DNA of 9,400 bases from Candidatus Roizmanbacteria bacterium CG_4_9_14_0_8_um_filter_34_12 (GTDB lineage Bacteria > Patescibacteriota > Microgenomatia > UBA1406 > GWC2-37-13). Made by a program: the position numbers and the translations under genes. The stretch is from NCBI GenBank assembly GCA_002789465.1, contig PFTH01000003.1, positions 2,502-11,901 on the forward strand. Reading direction: 5' to 3'. This document shows positions 1 through 6,409 of the stretch, piece by piece (position 1 is the first letter of the stretch; the number at the start of each line of letters is the position of its first letter). The notes below the pieces were generated by a model. The model had not been told where the DNA came from, made no database searches, and worked only from the letters and a program-made list of their open reading frames with translations.

Positions 1-64
1 TCTTTATCCATTGATTCACCCGTAGTACTCTAAGATAAATTAACAAGGCGTTAGGTTTCACAAC

Positions 65-93
65 TTGAATTATACTAAATTTTTGATTAACAT
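65..93 (+). promoter_or_regulatory. possible promoter of the cupin isomerase pair
   Basis: A -35-like TTGAAT (65-70) and a -10-like TAACAT (88-93) are 17 bp apart, each matching 4 of 6 consensus bases, and would start transcription about six bases before the ATG at 106. TATACT at 71-76 is a competing -10 but has no good partner upstream. No Shine-Dalgarno sequence precedes the ATG. The assignment is weak because the stretch is AT-rich and the genes could also be read from upstream of the window. Confidence 0.25.
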
Positions 94-105
94 AGTGTAA
101 TCAAT

Positions 106-504
106 ATGTCATATCAAAAAAAGATAATAAAACCCTGGGGATATGAAATCCATTGGACTCCTTCTGATTTACCATACGCAGGAAAAATATTACACATTAA
201 TGCAGGGAAAAGACTTTCCTTACAAAGACATGACAAAAAACAAGAAACGTGGTATATGATGACAGGAAAAGCAAAGGTGGTTTGGGATAATGAAAAAAAA
301 GAATTAATTGAAACAGAATTAAAATATGGTCACGGATATACTTGCATGGTTGGACAACGCCACCGGTTAGTTGGAATTACAGACTGTGATATAATCGAGG
401 TATCAACTCCTGAGATTGGAATAACCGAAAGACTTGAGGACGATTACCATCGACCTGACGAAACAGAAGAACTGCGAAAATTAAAAAATCGGGGTTGGAA
501 ATAA
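106..504 (+). CDS. cupin protein, mannose-6-phosphate isomerase type II-like
   Basis: This 132-residue single-domain cupin resembles the C-terminal isomerase domain of bifunctional mannose-6-phosphate isomerase/mannose-1-phosphate guanylyltransferases. Visible hallmarks are the KPWGYE opening (residues 9-14), the first cupin motif LSLQRHDKKQETW (37-49, with His42 and Glu47 as likely metal ligands), His86 in the second cupin motif, and the RLEDDYHR block (109-116), which mirrors the RLEDDYGR signature of that family. The family interconverts fructose-6-phosphate and mannose-6-phosphate in the cytoplasm, feeding GDP-mannose and surface polysaccharide synthesis. No nucleotidyltransferase domain is attached, so it would act alone or with a separate enzyme. 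The next gene begins 10 bases after its stop and is another sugar-phosphate cupin, so the two are probably co-transcribed. Substrate is inferred from family only; other cupin sugar isomerases or epimerases are possible. Confidence 0.8.
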   Translation: MSYQKKIIKPWGYEIHWTPSDLPYAGKILHINAGKRLSLQRHDKKQETWYMMTGKAKVVWDNEKKELIETELKYGHGYTCMVGQRHRLVGITDCDIIEVSTPEIGITERLEDDYHRPDETEELRKLKNRGWK

Positions 505-514
505 TAAACAAAAT

Positions 515-1132
515 ATGAAAATTAACTTTTCTCTTGTTTCAAATCATTACGCAACCCGTACTCATGAAAAAATGCAGGAAGTTTTAATGGATCCTAAGGG
601 TGTTGGCCCAGTGGTTCACTATTATATGATTCGTGGAGGACGTGACCAAAGAAATATAACAGTTTGGGAACCAGGAACAATCAGTGGTGAATATATCAAG
701 GCTTATGGTCATTATCATGTGGGAAATTTGGATGAAAACTATTGGATTGTTTTTGGACAAGGCGTGGCACTTACACAAAAATTAATGGTAGATAAGGGTG
801 GAAAAATGATTGCTGACCAAGTTGAGGAATTCAAGGCAACCGTTGTTAAACAAGGCGACCATTTATACATGCCACAGGGACATGGACATTTATTGGTTAA
901 TACTGGAACAACATATTTTGTTACCGCTGATGACAGTCCGGTTAATTTTGAAAAAAAAGATGAAGCAAGTTTGCCTGGTCACGCCGACTACGAACTGGTC
1001 AAACAAACCCGTGGCTTTGCTTATTACGTAGTAGAACACGAAGGAAAACCCACTCTTATTAAAAACCCTCTTTTTAAAGAAGTACGAAAAACCGATTTTG
1101 GCGGTTTACCGGTAATTGAAAAATTTCTTTAA
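515..1132 (+). CDS. pgiA: cupin-type glucose-6-phosphate isomerase
   Basis: This 205-residue protein matches the archaeal-type (cupin) glucose-6-phosphate isomerase family, which interconverts glucose-6-phosphate and fructose-6-phosphate and is unrelated to the usual SIS-fold Pgi. The metal site is readable: GHYH (65-68) supplies His66 and His68, Glu74 follows in NLDENYW, and His125 lies in PQGHGHLLVNTG (120-131), the same order as the ligands of the Pyrococcus enzyme. Length is normal for the family (about 190-210). The ATG at 515 has no Shine-Dalgarno sequence. Together with the cupin upstream it would link glycolytic hexose phosphates to mannose-6-phosphate. Its stop codon overlaps the stop of the convergent antitoxin gene within the four bases 1129-1132, so neither gene has room for a conventional terminator between them. 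The symbol follows the archaeal usage. Confidence 0.85.
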   Translation: MKINFSLVSNHYATRTHEKMQEVLMDPKGVGPVVHYYMIRGGRDQRNITVWEPGTISGEYIKAYGHYHVGNLDENYWIVFGQGVALTQKLMVDKGGKMIADQVEEFKATVVKQGDHLYMPQGHGHLLVNTGTTYFVTADDSPVNFEKKDEASLPGHADYELVKQTRGFAYYVVEHEGKPTLIKNPLFKEVRKTDFGGLPVIEKFL

Positions 1133-1425
1133 ACTGGTTTAATAACTACGTTTATTTCTGTATTTAAGGCTGAGGCAATTTTTGATAAAAGTGATAGTGA
1201 GGGTTTGGCGTTCATTCCCTCCAAACGAGATATTACCGCTTGACCGGTTTTAGCTTTCTTTGCTAACTGTGCCTGTGTAAGGTTTTGTTTAATGCGCGCA
1301 TCAATCATCTGCTTGGCAATTTGAAACTCCGGCTCTAATTTATCATACTCTCTTTTGAACCATGGATCTTTTATCTGTTCCTTTTTCCATTCTAAAAATG
1401 ATATTAAATTCGTTGATTTTTTCAT
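1129..1425 (-). CDS. HigA-like helix-turn-helix antitoxin
   Basis: This 98-residue protein ends in an XRE-family helix-turn-helix (about residues 38-95). The recognition portion is readable as LTQAQLAKKAKTGQAVISRLEGMNAKPSLSLL, given here in pieces: LTQAQLAKKA, then TGQAVISRLEG, then PSLSLLSKIA. The frame is open to a TTG at 1431, but the ATG at 1423-1425 is the better start because it forms an ATGA overlap with the toxin stop, a normal translational-coupling arrangement. It lies directly downstream of a RelE/HigB-type toxin gene, and toxin-first order is typical of higBA modules. By family it would bind and neutralise the toxin and repress the shared promoter. The N-terminal 35 residues probably contact the toxin. 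Target operator not proven. Confidence 0.85.
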   Translation of the reverse strand: MKKSTNLISFLEWKKEQIKDPWFKREYDKLEPEFQIAKQMIDARIKQNLTQAQLAKKAKTGQAVISRLEGMNAKPSLSLLSKIASALNTEINVVIKPV

Positions 1426-1718
1426 AAACAATTTTTTAATCTATTAATAGCAACATCGACTTCTCTTTTAGGTGTTTTTTGAGTTTTTTTGTAAAAAATA
1501 TTAACAATAATAATATTGCCTTTAACTAATCCGAACGATACTCGTTGTTTTCCTGCCCTAAGCTCCCATACTTCATAGCTCAATTTTTTCAAATATTTTG
1601 TAGATAGTTTAAAACCGTAATCTGAAAATAAATTTATCGTTTTAATAATTCTCGCGTGTTCTTCTTTGGAAATATTATTTAAATATTTATCTACACAACT
1701 ATCTTTAAAAATCTTCAT
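1422..1718 (-). CDS. RelE/HigB-superfamily toxin (Gp49-like)
   Basis: This 98-residue basic protein fits the phage-derived Gp49-like/HigB toxin family of the RelE superfamily, mRNA interferases that cut transcripts on the ribosome. Recognisable parts are KKLSYEVWELR (44-54), the strand NIIIVNIFYKKTQKTPKRE (68-86) with the conserved KKTxKTP stretch, and a helical N-terminus. Family length is about 95-115, so it looks intact. It starts with ATG at 1718, about 40 bases after a good predicted promoter, and its TGA stop overlaps the antitoxin start. Whether it still cleaves RNA cannot be judged: RelE-fold active sites vary, but the basic Lys/Arg residues expected in this subfamily are present. The module is probably horizontally mobile. 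Confidence 0.85.
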   Translation of the reverse strand: MKIFKDSCVDKYLNNISKEEHARIIKTINLFSDYGFKLSTKYLKKLSYEVWELRAGKQRVSFGLVKGNIIIVNIFYKKTQKTPKREVDVAINRLKNCL

Positions 1719-1764
1719 ACTAATGAAATGATAAATTTGTCATAAAGTCAACTGAAATAAAATC

Positions 1765-1793
1765 AATTTATTTAACAAACAAAAATATGTCAA
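1765..1793 (-). promoter_or_regulatory. promoter of the toxin-antitoxin operon
   Basis: On the minus strand a perfect -35 TTGACA (1788-1793) is separated by exactly 17 bp from a -10-like TAAATT (1765-1770, 4 of 6). Predicted transcription start is near 1758, giving a 40-base leader before the toxin ATG. Between promoter and gene lies an imperfect inverted repeat TTGTCATAAAGTCAA (1737-1751, five of seven pairs matching), which could be an operator for the antitoxin; that part is speculative. Confidence 0.6.
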
Positions 1794-1924
1794 CGGACTA
1801 TAAACAACAAAATAAGGGATTGGGGGGTAGTAGTTAGTAATTAGGAGGAATATACCAATATGTTTTTGTGATAGAAAGTTGCTGTTTCTACTCTCTGTCT
1901 TTTATTATTTTATTATTTATATAC
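1794..1924. other. AT-rich intergenic stretch without a gene
   Basis: Together with the promoter region this makes a 206-bp gap between the toxin gene and the end of the FAD oxidoreductase gene. It holds a G-rich run (GGGATTGGGGGG near 1817-1828), a weak hairpin TAGAAA-GTTGCTG-TTTCTA (1872-1890) and a 2.5-copy tandem TTTATTAT (1901-1920). The hairpin is AT-only in its stem and is not followed by a T run in the direction of the oxidoreductase transcript, so it is a poor terminator candidate. No open frame of convincing coding quality is seen. Confidence 0.5.
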
Positions 1925-3211
1925 TTATTTTTTTATTAATATCTCTGCCGCCTGCTTCCCCATTTTTACAGAGAAGTTTATACCGCGATCATAAGGATAA
2001 GTCATATCCAAATTTGCAATGATAAAATTTTTTACTGGAGTGATATAATCTGGTTTATTTTTAATAAACGCACTATCAACGATAGGTTGAGCATATGGAG
2101 CCTTGAAGTAGAATTTAGAGTTTAGAATTTTGAATTCAGAATTAATTTGCTTCAAATAAGGTAAAAAAAATTCTGCGGCGGAATTCGCGTCCATTTTTAA
2201 AAAAGGACTTTTTTCATCAAAGTAATTGGCCACATAAAGAATGTGTTTATTATTGTAGTATTTGTTATCAATAAAGTTTGTGTGTTGTACTAGGGCCAAA
2301 ATTGGAAGATTTATATCGCAAACATTAACCCAATACTCTTTTTCAAAAAGCGGAACATCTGACTCAATAATAAGATTAGATGCAAAAAGATGTTTAATTT
2401 TTTGTAGCTGTTGTTGGTAGTACTCTGGAAATAATTTACTCGACACATTGACTAAAACTGGAGTTGGTAGCGTTGAGATTACCCCATCAAACACCTCCCT
2501 TTCCCCTGCTTGTGTAATAATTGTGAACCTATTATTGTTTTTTTCTACCTGACTTATTGTGATATTTTTTTTAATAACAACATTTTGTTTTTTATTTAAC
2601 TCTTCCAAAAAATCAATTAAACTTTGAAAGCCGCCTTTAATGTAGACCAACTTTCTTGTGCGTTTATTAATCCTTGCCCAAATAAACGAAGCTAAAATAT
2701 TTTCCGCATATTTACCGAATTTTCCCCGCATAAGCGGTTCCCACATGATTTTCCAAGAATCCTCCCCCATAAACTTTCTTAATAGTTCGATTGATGTGTT
2801 CTCTTGATAAAAATCTAAAAAGGGAGAGATTTTCAAAAGCAAGACTGTTATTCCTGTACGGATTTTGTCAGGAAGACCAAGAAGGGGGAATTTTAATAAA
2901 TCTTGCGGCGAATCTACGGGAAAAATGCGGTAGTTTTTTTCAACACGATATAATGAGGAAGTTAAGGGAGTCTTATAAACAAAACTATTAAACCCAATCT
3001 CTTTCATATAACTAAAAATGTCGCCATCGTTTGAGAACATGTGGTGATAGGTTTTTTCCAACGGCCATTTCCATCCATCATGAAAAAAACCCGAAGCCAA
3101 ACCACCAAGAGTTGGTTTTTTTTCAAAAAGAACAACCATATGGGTATGAATAGAAAGTTGATGTGCGGCAACTAAACCAGTTAAACCCCCACCCAATATG
3201 GCGATTTTCAT
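1925..3211 (-). CDS. FAD-dependent oxidoreductase, protoporphyrinogen oxidase/amine oxidase-like
   Basis: This 428-residue flavoprotein has the full architecture of the HemY/amine-oxidase superfamily. An N-terminal Rossmann FAD site GGGLTG (7-12) is followed by the ribose-binding Glu30 and LGGLAS (35-40). EKTYHHMFSNDGDIF (52-66) matches a block typical of HemY-like (COG1232) proteins found near polysaccharide genes. The C-terminal FAD-closing segment NLDMTYPYDRGINFSVKMG is also present. The family includes protoporphyrinogen oxidase, carotenoid desaturases and UDP-galactopyranose mutase-like proteins, so the substrate cannot be read from sequence. No haem genes are nearby; a role in lipid or cell-envelope sugar metabolism is one guess. 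It begins within the stop of the upstream permease gene (ATGA overlap at 3208-3211), so translation is probably coupled. Residues about 355-368 are encoded by an AATT-rich repeat. No signal peptide is seen; cytoplasmic. Confidence 0.8.
   Translation of the reverse strand: MKIAILGGGLTGLVAAHQLSIHTHMVVLFEKKPTLGGLASGFFHDGWKWPLEKTYHHMFSNDGDIFSYMKEIGFNSFVYKTPLTSSLYRVEKNYRIFPVDSPQDLLKFPLLGLPDKIRTGITVLLLKISPFLDFYQENTSIELLRKFMGEDSWKIMWEPLMRGKFGKYAENILASFIWARINKRTRKLVYIKGGFQSLIDFLEELNKKQNVVIKKNITISQVEKNNNRFTIITQAGEREVFDGVISTLPTPVLVNVSSKLFPEYYQQQLQKIKHLFASNLIIESDVPLFEKEYWVNVCDINLPILALVQHTNFIDNKYYNNKHILYVANYFDEKSPFLKMDANSAAEFFLPYLKQINSEFKILNSKFYFKAPYAQPIVDSAFIKNKPDYITPVKNFIIANLDMTYPYDRGINFSVKMGKQAAEILIKK
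2111..2146. repeat. iterated AATT-rich repeat inside a coding region
   Basis: A 36-bp stretch repeats short units such as GAATTTAGA, TTTAGAATTT and GAATTCAGAATT. It stays in frame and encodes part of the oxidoreductase (residues about 356-367, SEFKILNSKF). Its composition differs from the flanking gene and resembles low-complexity intergenic repeats. It may be a repeat that expanded within, or inserted into, the gene. Confidence 0.45.
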
Positions 3212-4212
3212 ATTGAGTCTTTTGTGGTTTGGATCTTTTTAATGTTTGGTTTTCTAATCATTTCCATAATTACAACTTCTAAAAATAACATTGTTGGAAT
3301 GGCTAAAAGCACACCCATTACTCCAGTAAGCTTTCCTCCAATTATCAACGCTATTAATGTGATTGCAGGACTCACGCCAACCGCCTTTTTCATCACAACT
3401 GGAACAATAACGTTATTTTCAAGTTGTTGAACAATAAAAGAAACCGCCAGCGCTGCTATACCAAGAAAATAGCTTTGAGAAAAACCAATCAAAACCGCAG
3501 GAATAGCTGCGATTGTAGGACCAAGATTAGGAACAACCTCAAGTAAGCCAGCTAAAAGCGCCAATGGAATAACATACTTTAGTCCGATTAAGGACAGTCC
3601 AATAAAAGTCAACACACCAACAACTGTCATTAATACCAACTCCCCCCAAAACCAGGAATTGAGTTTTTTTTCTGCCCCCCCAAATATATCGTTAACTTTT
3701 TGCGATTGATTTTCATCAAAAAACTTAATTAATATTTTTTTGATGGTGTTTTCTTCTATAAGGAAATAAAAACTGAAAAATAATATTGACATTAAAAACA
3801 CAATATTAGAAAACGCACCCTGAACAACAGTAATAAATTGATTGGTCAGGTTTGGAACATATTGAACAATAGAATTAATATTAATAAAGCCAAGGTTATT
3901 CGGAACCAATTTTCTAACAATAGAAGGAAGGGTTTTTGCCAACAAAAACAACTCATTAATTAGTGGGGGAATAATTAAAGCAACTGTTGACCCCAACGCT
4001 CCAACAAATAATAAATAAACGATTATTAAAGACACGGTTCTGGTAATTTTTCTTTCCGTCAACCAAATAACAAAAGGTCGTAGTGCGCTGGCAACAATAA
4101 AAGCAATGAACAAAGCAAAAATCAAATCTTTAATAACCACTAAAAACTGGAGCAGTAAAATAAAAAGAACTGTAAAAATGATTGTTTTAGCAGAAATTTC
4201 AATTTTTTGCAT
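3208..4212 (-). CDS. AI-2E family (PerM-type) membrane permease
   Basis: This 334-residue polytopic membrane protein belongs to the AI-2 exporter/PerM family. Hydrophobic segments are visible at about 10-46, 58-85, 134-153, 190-226, 233-260 and 280-316, with a soluble, extended section (about 86-133) after the second block, as is usual. Family hallmarks near the C-terminus are LLEVVPNLGP (223-232), QQLENNVIVPVV (262-273) and GGKLTGVMGVLLAIP (292-306). Members export small solutes or ions; despite the name, autoinducer-2 transport is shown for few, and some relatives are Na+/H+ antiporters, so substrate is open. It lies 21 bases after the comF-like gene and its TGA overlaps the start of the oxidoreductase, indicating one leftward operon. 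The short charged C-terminal tail is normal. Confidence 0.88.
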   Translation of the reverse strand: MQKIEISAKTIIFTVLFILLLQFLVVIKDLIFALFIAFIVASALRPFVIWLTERKITRTVSLIIVYLLFVGALGSTVALIIPPLINELFLLAKTLPSIVRKLVPNNLGFININSIVQYVPNLTNQFITVVQGAFSNIVFLMSILFFSFYFLIEENTIKKILIKFFDENQSQKVNDIFGGAEKKLNSWFWGELVLMTVVGVLTFIGLSLIGLKYVIPLALLAGLLEVVPNLGPTIAAIPAVLIGFSQSYFLGIAALAVSFIVQQLENNVIVPVVMKKAVGVSPAITLIALIIGGKLTGVMGVLLAIPTMLFLEVVIMEMIRKPNIKKIQTTKDSI

Positions 4213-4233
4213 ATTCTCATATTATCAAAGCCC

Positions 4234-4914
4234 TTATGGTCGCGCAAGGGCGAAACTGTAAATCCGATTAGCCCCAGCTTTTTTTAATACACGAGCCATT
4301 TCGGTAATGGTTGCCCCTGTTGTAACCAGATCGTCAACCACCACCACATCTTTTCCTATGATTGGTTTATTATCAAACATAACAAAAGATCCTTTTATGT
4401 TTATTTTTCTACTCTTTCTGTTTTTAATTCCGGCTTGAGAACAGGTCTTCCTGATTTTTAATACAATATCCTGTGTTTGCAAACCCAATAATCCGGACAA
4501 ATATTTACAAATAATTAATGATTGATTGAAACCGCGCTGTTTCGTTCTTTCTTTATCCAAGGGAACCGGGACCAGTAGGGGATTGGTTTGAGGCAAAAAT
4601 GATTTTATTCTCAAAATTTGGGGCTGAACGGCTTCAGATAAAAATCGATCAATAAGTAATTGATTTAGTTGATATTTGTGTGAGTGAATTATTTTTGTCA
4701 TTAATCCGGTATATTGAAAGAGAGAAAGATTTCCTACAATTGGCCCTTTTTTTATACAAGAGGGGTGAGTAAGACCCGACGGACTAAATTTCTCACAATA
4801 AAAACAAAGCTCACTTTTGGTTTTTAATAAGGCAACACACCTTGGGCATAAATACTCTCCTAAAAACCCACACCCTGTGCAAAATTTGGGAAATAACCAA
4901 TCAAGAATAGACAC
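4234..4914 (-). CDS. comF: ComF family phosphoribosyltransferase-like protein
   Basis: This 226-residue protein has both ComF parts. The N-terminal zinc-finger-like section carries CxxC pairs (Cys12/Cys15, Cys23/Cys26, Cys37/Cys40, plus Cys53). The C-terminal type I phosphoribosyltransferase fold carries PVPLDKERTKQRGFNQ (116-131) and the PRPP-binding loop VVVVDDLVTTGAT (190-202). ComF proteins support natural transformation, acting with the ComFA helicase in DNA uptake; in other bacteria they may act in nucleotide salvage. No comFA is in the window. The start is GTG at 4912-4914: it is the first usable start, with an in-frame TAA ten bases upstream, and no Shine-Dalgarno sequence is present. 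A predicted extended -10 box suggests a leaderless transcript. The gene is divergent from dnaA across 90 bp and heads the operon with the permease and oxidoreductase. Confidence 0.87.
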   Translation of the reverse strand: MSILDWLFPKFCTGCGFLGEYLCPRCVALLKTKSELCFYCEKFSPSGLTHPSCIKKGPIVGNLSLFQYTGLMTKIIHSHKYQLNQLLIDRFLSEAVQPQILRIKSFLPQTNPLLVPVPLDKERTKQRGFNQSLIICKYLSGLLGLQTQDIVLKIRKTCSQAGIKNRKSRKINIKGSFVMFDNKPIIGKDVVVVDDLVTTGATITEMARVLKKAGANRIYSFALARP

Positions 4915-4920
4915 AGGATA

Positions 4921-4929
4921 ATTTTATCA
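4921..4929 (-). promoter_or_regulatory. extended -10 promoter of the comF operon
   Basis: On the minus strand TGATAAAAT (4929 to 4921) matches an extended -10 element (TGn followed by TAAAAT, 5 of 6 bases). The predicted start, about seven bases downstream, falls on or next to the GTG at 4914, which would give a leaderless mRNA. No convincing -35 lies at the right distance (AAGAAT at 17 bp), as is common with extended -10 promoters. Confidence 0.4.
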
Positions 4930-4938
4930 CTTTTCCTC

Positions 4939-4967
4939 TTGCAATTCTTGGTGAATATGTTTATTAT
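4939..4967 (+). promoter_or_regulatory. dnaA promoter
   Basis: TTGCAA (4939-4944, 4 of 6) and TATTAT (4962-4967, 5 of 6) are separated by exactly 17 bp. The predicted start near 4974 falls inside the left DnaA box of the palindrome at 4969-4987, so DnaA binding there would block initiation of its own transcription. The resulting leader is about 31 bases and lacks a Shine-Dalgarno sequence. Confidence 0.55.
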
Positions 4968-4968
4968 T

Positions 4969-4987
4969 TGTGGATAATTTATCCACA
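4969..4987. promoter_or_regulatory. palindromic pair of perfect DnaA boxes
   Basis: TGTGGATAA (4969-4977) and TTATCCACA (4979-4987) are two exact matches to the consensus DnaA box in opposite orientation with one base between them, forming a perfect 19-bp palindrome 17 bases before the dnaA ATG. It sits on the predicted dnaA transcription start. Likely roles are dnaA autoregulation and a binding cluster of the replication origin. In RNA the same sequence would fold into a tight hairpin within the dnaA leader. Confidence 0.85.
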
Positions 4988-5004
4988 TAAATATAATTAA
5001 CCCT

Positions 5005-6345
5005 ATGTTAAACGCTCTTTGGAATGATTTTATTAACAAAAACGAACAATCAAAATCTCTTGTCCCAATGGTTGCGTCGATTTTAAAACAAACAAGGCTT
5101 ATTGAAATAAAAGACGGTAGTGTTTTGCTTGCATGTCCAAACCAAGGATCAAGAATTTATATTTTGGGAAAGCTTACTTTAATTGAAAGACTTTTCTCTG
5201 CCCACATAGGTAAAAAAACCAAGGTTGAAACTGTAATTCAACTAGTTCCACCAAAAAAAAGAACAGTGGCAACTTCTCCACCACTTCTAAACTTTCAACC
5301 AACGGTTGAAGATATACTTTCTCGATCTGGTCTTTCACAAAAATACCAAATGGAAAACTTTGCGGTTTCTCCAACAAATCAAGTTGCTTATGCAGCCGCA
5401 CAGGCTGTGATTGAGCGCCCAGGAACAGCCTATAATCCACTCTTCATCCATGGGGGAGTAGGGGTGGGTAAAACTCACCTTGCCCAGGCCGTTGCGCACT
5501 CTATTATTAATATCGACCCCAACAAAAAGGTATATTTTTGTCCAGGAGACCAGTTTACCAACGAACTAATTGACTCAATTCGGGGAAAAACAACTGAGAA
5601 ATTTAGAAAAAAATATCGCCACCTTTCTTTGTTAATTGTCGACGACGTTCAATTTATTGCCGGTAAAACTGGAATCCAAGAGGAGTTTTTTCACACATTT
5701 AACTCTGTTGTCTCCGTAGGAGGCCAAGTTATTCTCACATCAGATCGACCACCGCAAGAAATTAAAAACCTTGAGGACAGGCTTCGTTCTCGCTTTGGTG
5801 GGGGGTTGGTTTTAGATATTCAACCACCGGACTTTGAACTCCGCTGCGCCATTGTTCTTATTAAGGCAAAGGAGAAAAATGTTGAAATTAATATTGAGGC
5901 AGCAAGGTTAATTGCCGAAAGGGTGATTGATGCAAGATCACTTGAGGGAGCTCTAATCTCTGTATACGCTAAAATTATCGGGAAAAAAGAAATAATTGAC
6001 CTTGAGGCGGTTGAATCATATTTCTCTCAACAAACCGACAGAGTTACTAAAAAAACCGAATTTCCAGAAGTAATACGCGCCGTTTGCTCTTTTTATAACA
6101 TTAAGTCATCGCAAATCCGGGGGCCATTGCGCGAAGAAAAAATTGCTACGGCAAGACAGGTTGCGATGTTTATATTGCGAACTGTTTTAAAAATTAACTT
6201 AATTGAGGTTGCACACATCTTAAAAAGAAGAGATCATACGACAGTTATTCATGGAGTAAAAAAGATCCAAAGGCTAACCATGTTAAACCCAATTTTCAAA
6301 CAAGAGGTTGATAGAATAATCCAATCGGTTGTGTCATCAACATAA
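5005..6345 (+). CDS. dnaA: chromosomal replication initiator protein DnaA
   Basis: This 446-residue protein is a complete DnaA. It loads the replisome by binding DnaA boxes and opening oriC with ATP. Domain I (about 1-80) is followed by a short linker. The AAA+ domain shows Walker A GGVGVGKTH (150-158), Walker B LLIVDD (209-214), sensor 1 around ILTSD (243-247), the box VII block RLRSRFGGGL (259-268) with the presumed arginine finger Arg263, and sensor 2 in ARSLEGAL (310-317). The C-terminal domain IV carries the DNA-binding signature with REEKIATARQVAMF (376-389) and RRDHTTVIHGVKKI (408-421). The usual GWGL after the arginine finger reads GGGL here. The start at 5005 gives normal length; there is no Shine-Dalgarno sequence. 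It is followed by dnaN after a 106-bp spacer that holds origin-like signals. Confidence 0.98.
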   Translation: MLNALWNDFINKNEQSKSLVPMVASILKQTRLIEIKDGSVLLACPNQGSRIYILGKLTLIERLFSAHIGKKTKVETVIQLVPPKKRTVATSPPLLNFQPTVEDILSRSGLSQKYQMENFAVSPTNQVAYAAAQAVIERPGTAYNPLFIHGGVGVGKTHLAQAVAHSIINIDPNKKVYFCPGDQFTNELIDSIRGKTTEKFRKKYRHLSLLIVDDVQFIAGKTGIQEEFFHTFNSVVSVGGQVILTSDRPPQEIKNLEDRLRSRFGGGLVLDIQPPDFELRCAIVLIKAKEKNVEINIEAARLIAERVIDARSLEGALISVYAKIIGKKEIIDLEAVESYFSQQTDRVTKKTEFPEVIRAVCSFYNIKSSQIRGPLREEKIATARQVAMFILRTVLKINLIEVAHILKRRDHTTVIHGVKKIQRLTMLNPIFKQEVDRIIQSVVSST

Positions 6346-6373
6346 TGTCCACAAAGAATCAACACAACACATT

Positions 6374-6404
6374 TTGACTTTATTGGTTGTTGAAAATCTA
6401 TATT
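6374..6404 (+). promoter_or_regulatory. possible dnaN promoter
   Basis: TTGACT (6374-6379, 5 of 6) precedes TATATT (6399-6404, 5 of 6) with a 19-bp spacer, longer than optimal. Predicted initiation near 6411 lies within the DnaA box at 6410-6418, so initiator binding could repress dnaN. dnaN may also be read through from dnaA, since no terminator separates the genes. Confidence 0.35.
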
Positions 6405-6409
6405 ATTTT

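Noticed and set aside
1..33. Possible C-terminal end of an upstream gene (SLSIDSPVVL then TAA at 31-33; or LYPLIHP then TAG at 23-25 in the next frame)
   Set aside because: Only 7-10 codons are visible, two frames are equally plausible, and no family can be recognised.
584..1031. Open frames on the minus strand (584-778) and in another plus frame (810-1031)
   Set aside because: They overlap the clearly conserved isomerase gene and show no recognisable motifs. The same holds for frames at 2791-2991, 3224-3430, 5174-5440, 6763-6945 and 7853-8158.
1426..1431. TTG start for the antitoxin at 1431
   Set aside because: The ATG two codons further in makes a 4-base ATGA overlap with the toxin stop and is the more usual start.
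1817..1828. G-rich run as a G-quadruplex
   Set aside because: Only one G3 and one G6 run occur; there are not four well-spaced G tracts.
1872..1890. Hairpin TAGAAA-loop-TTTCTA as a terminator for the oxidoreductase operon
   Set aside because: The stem is six weak pairs and in the direction of that operon it is not followed by a U tract.
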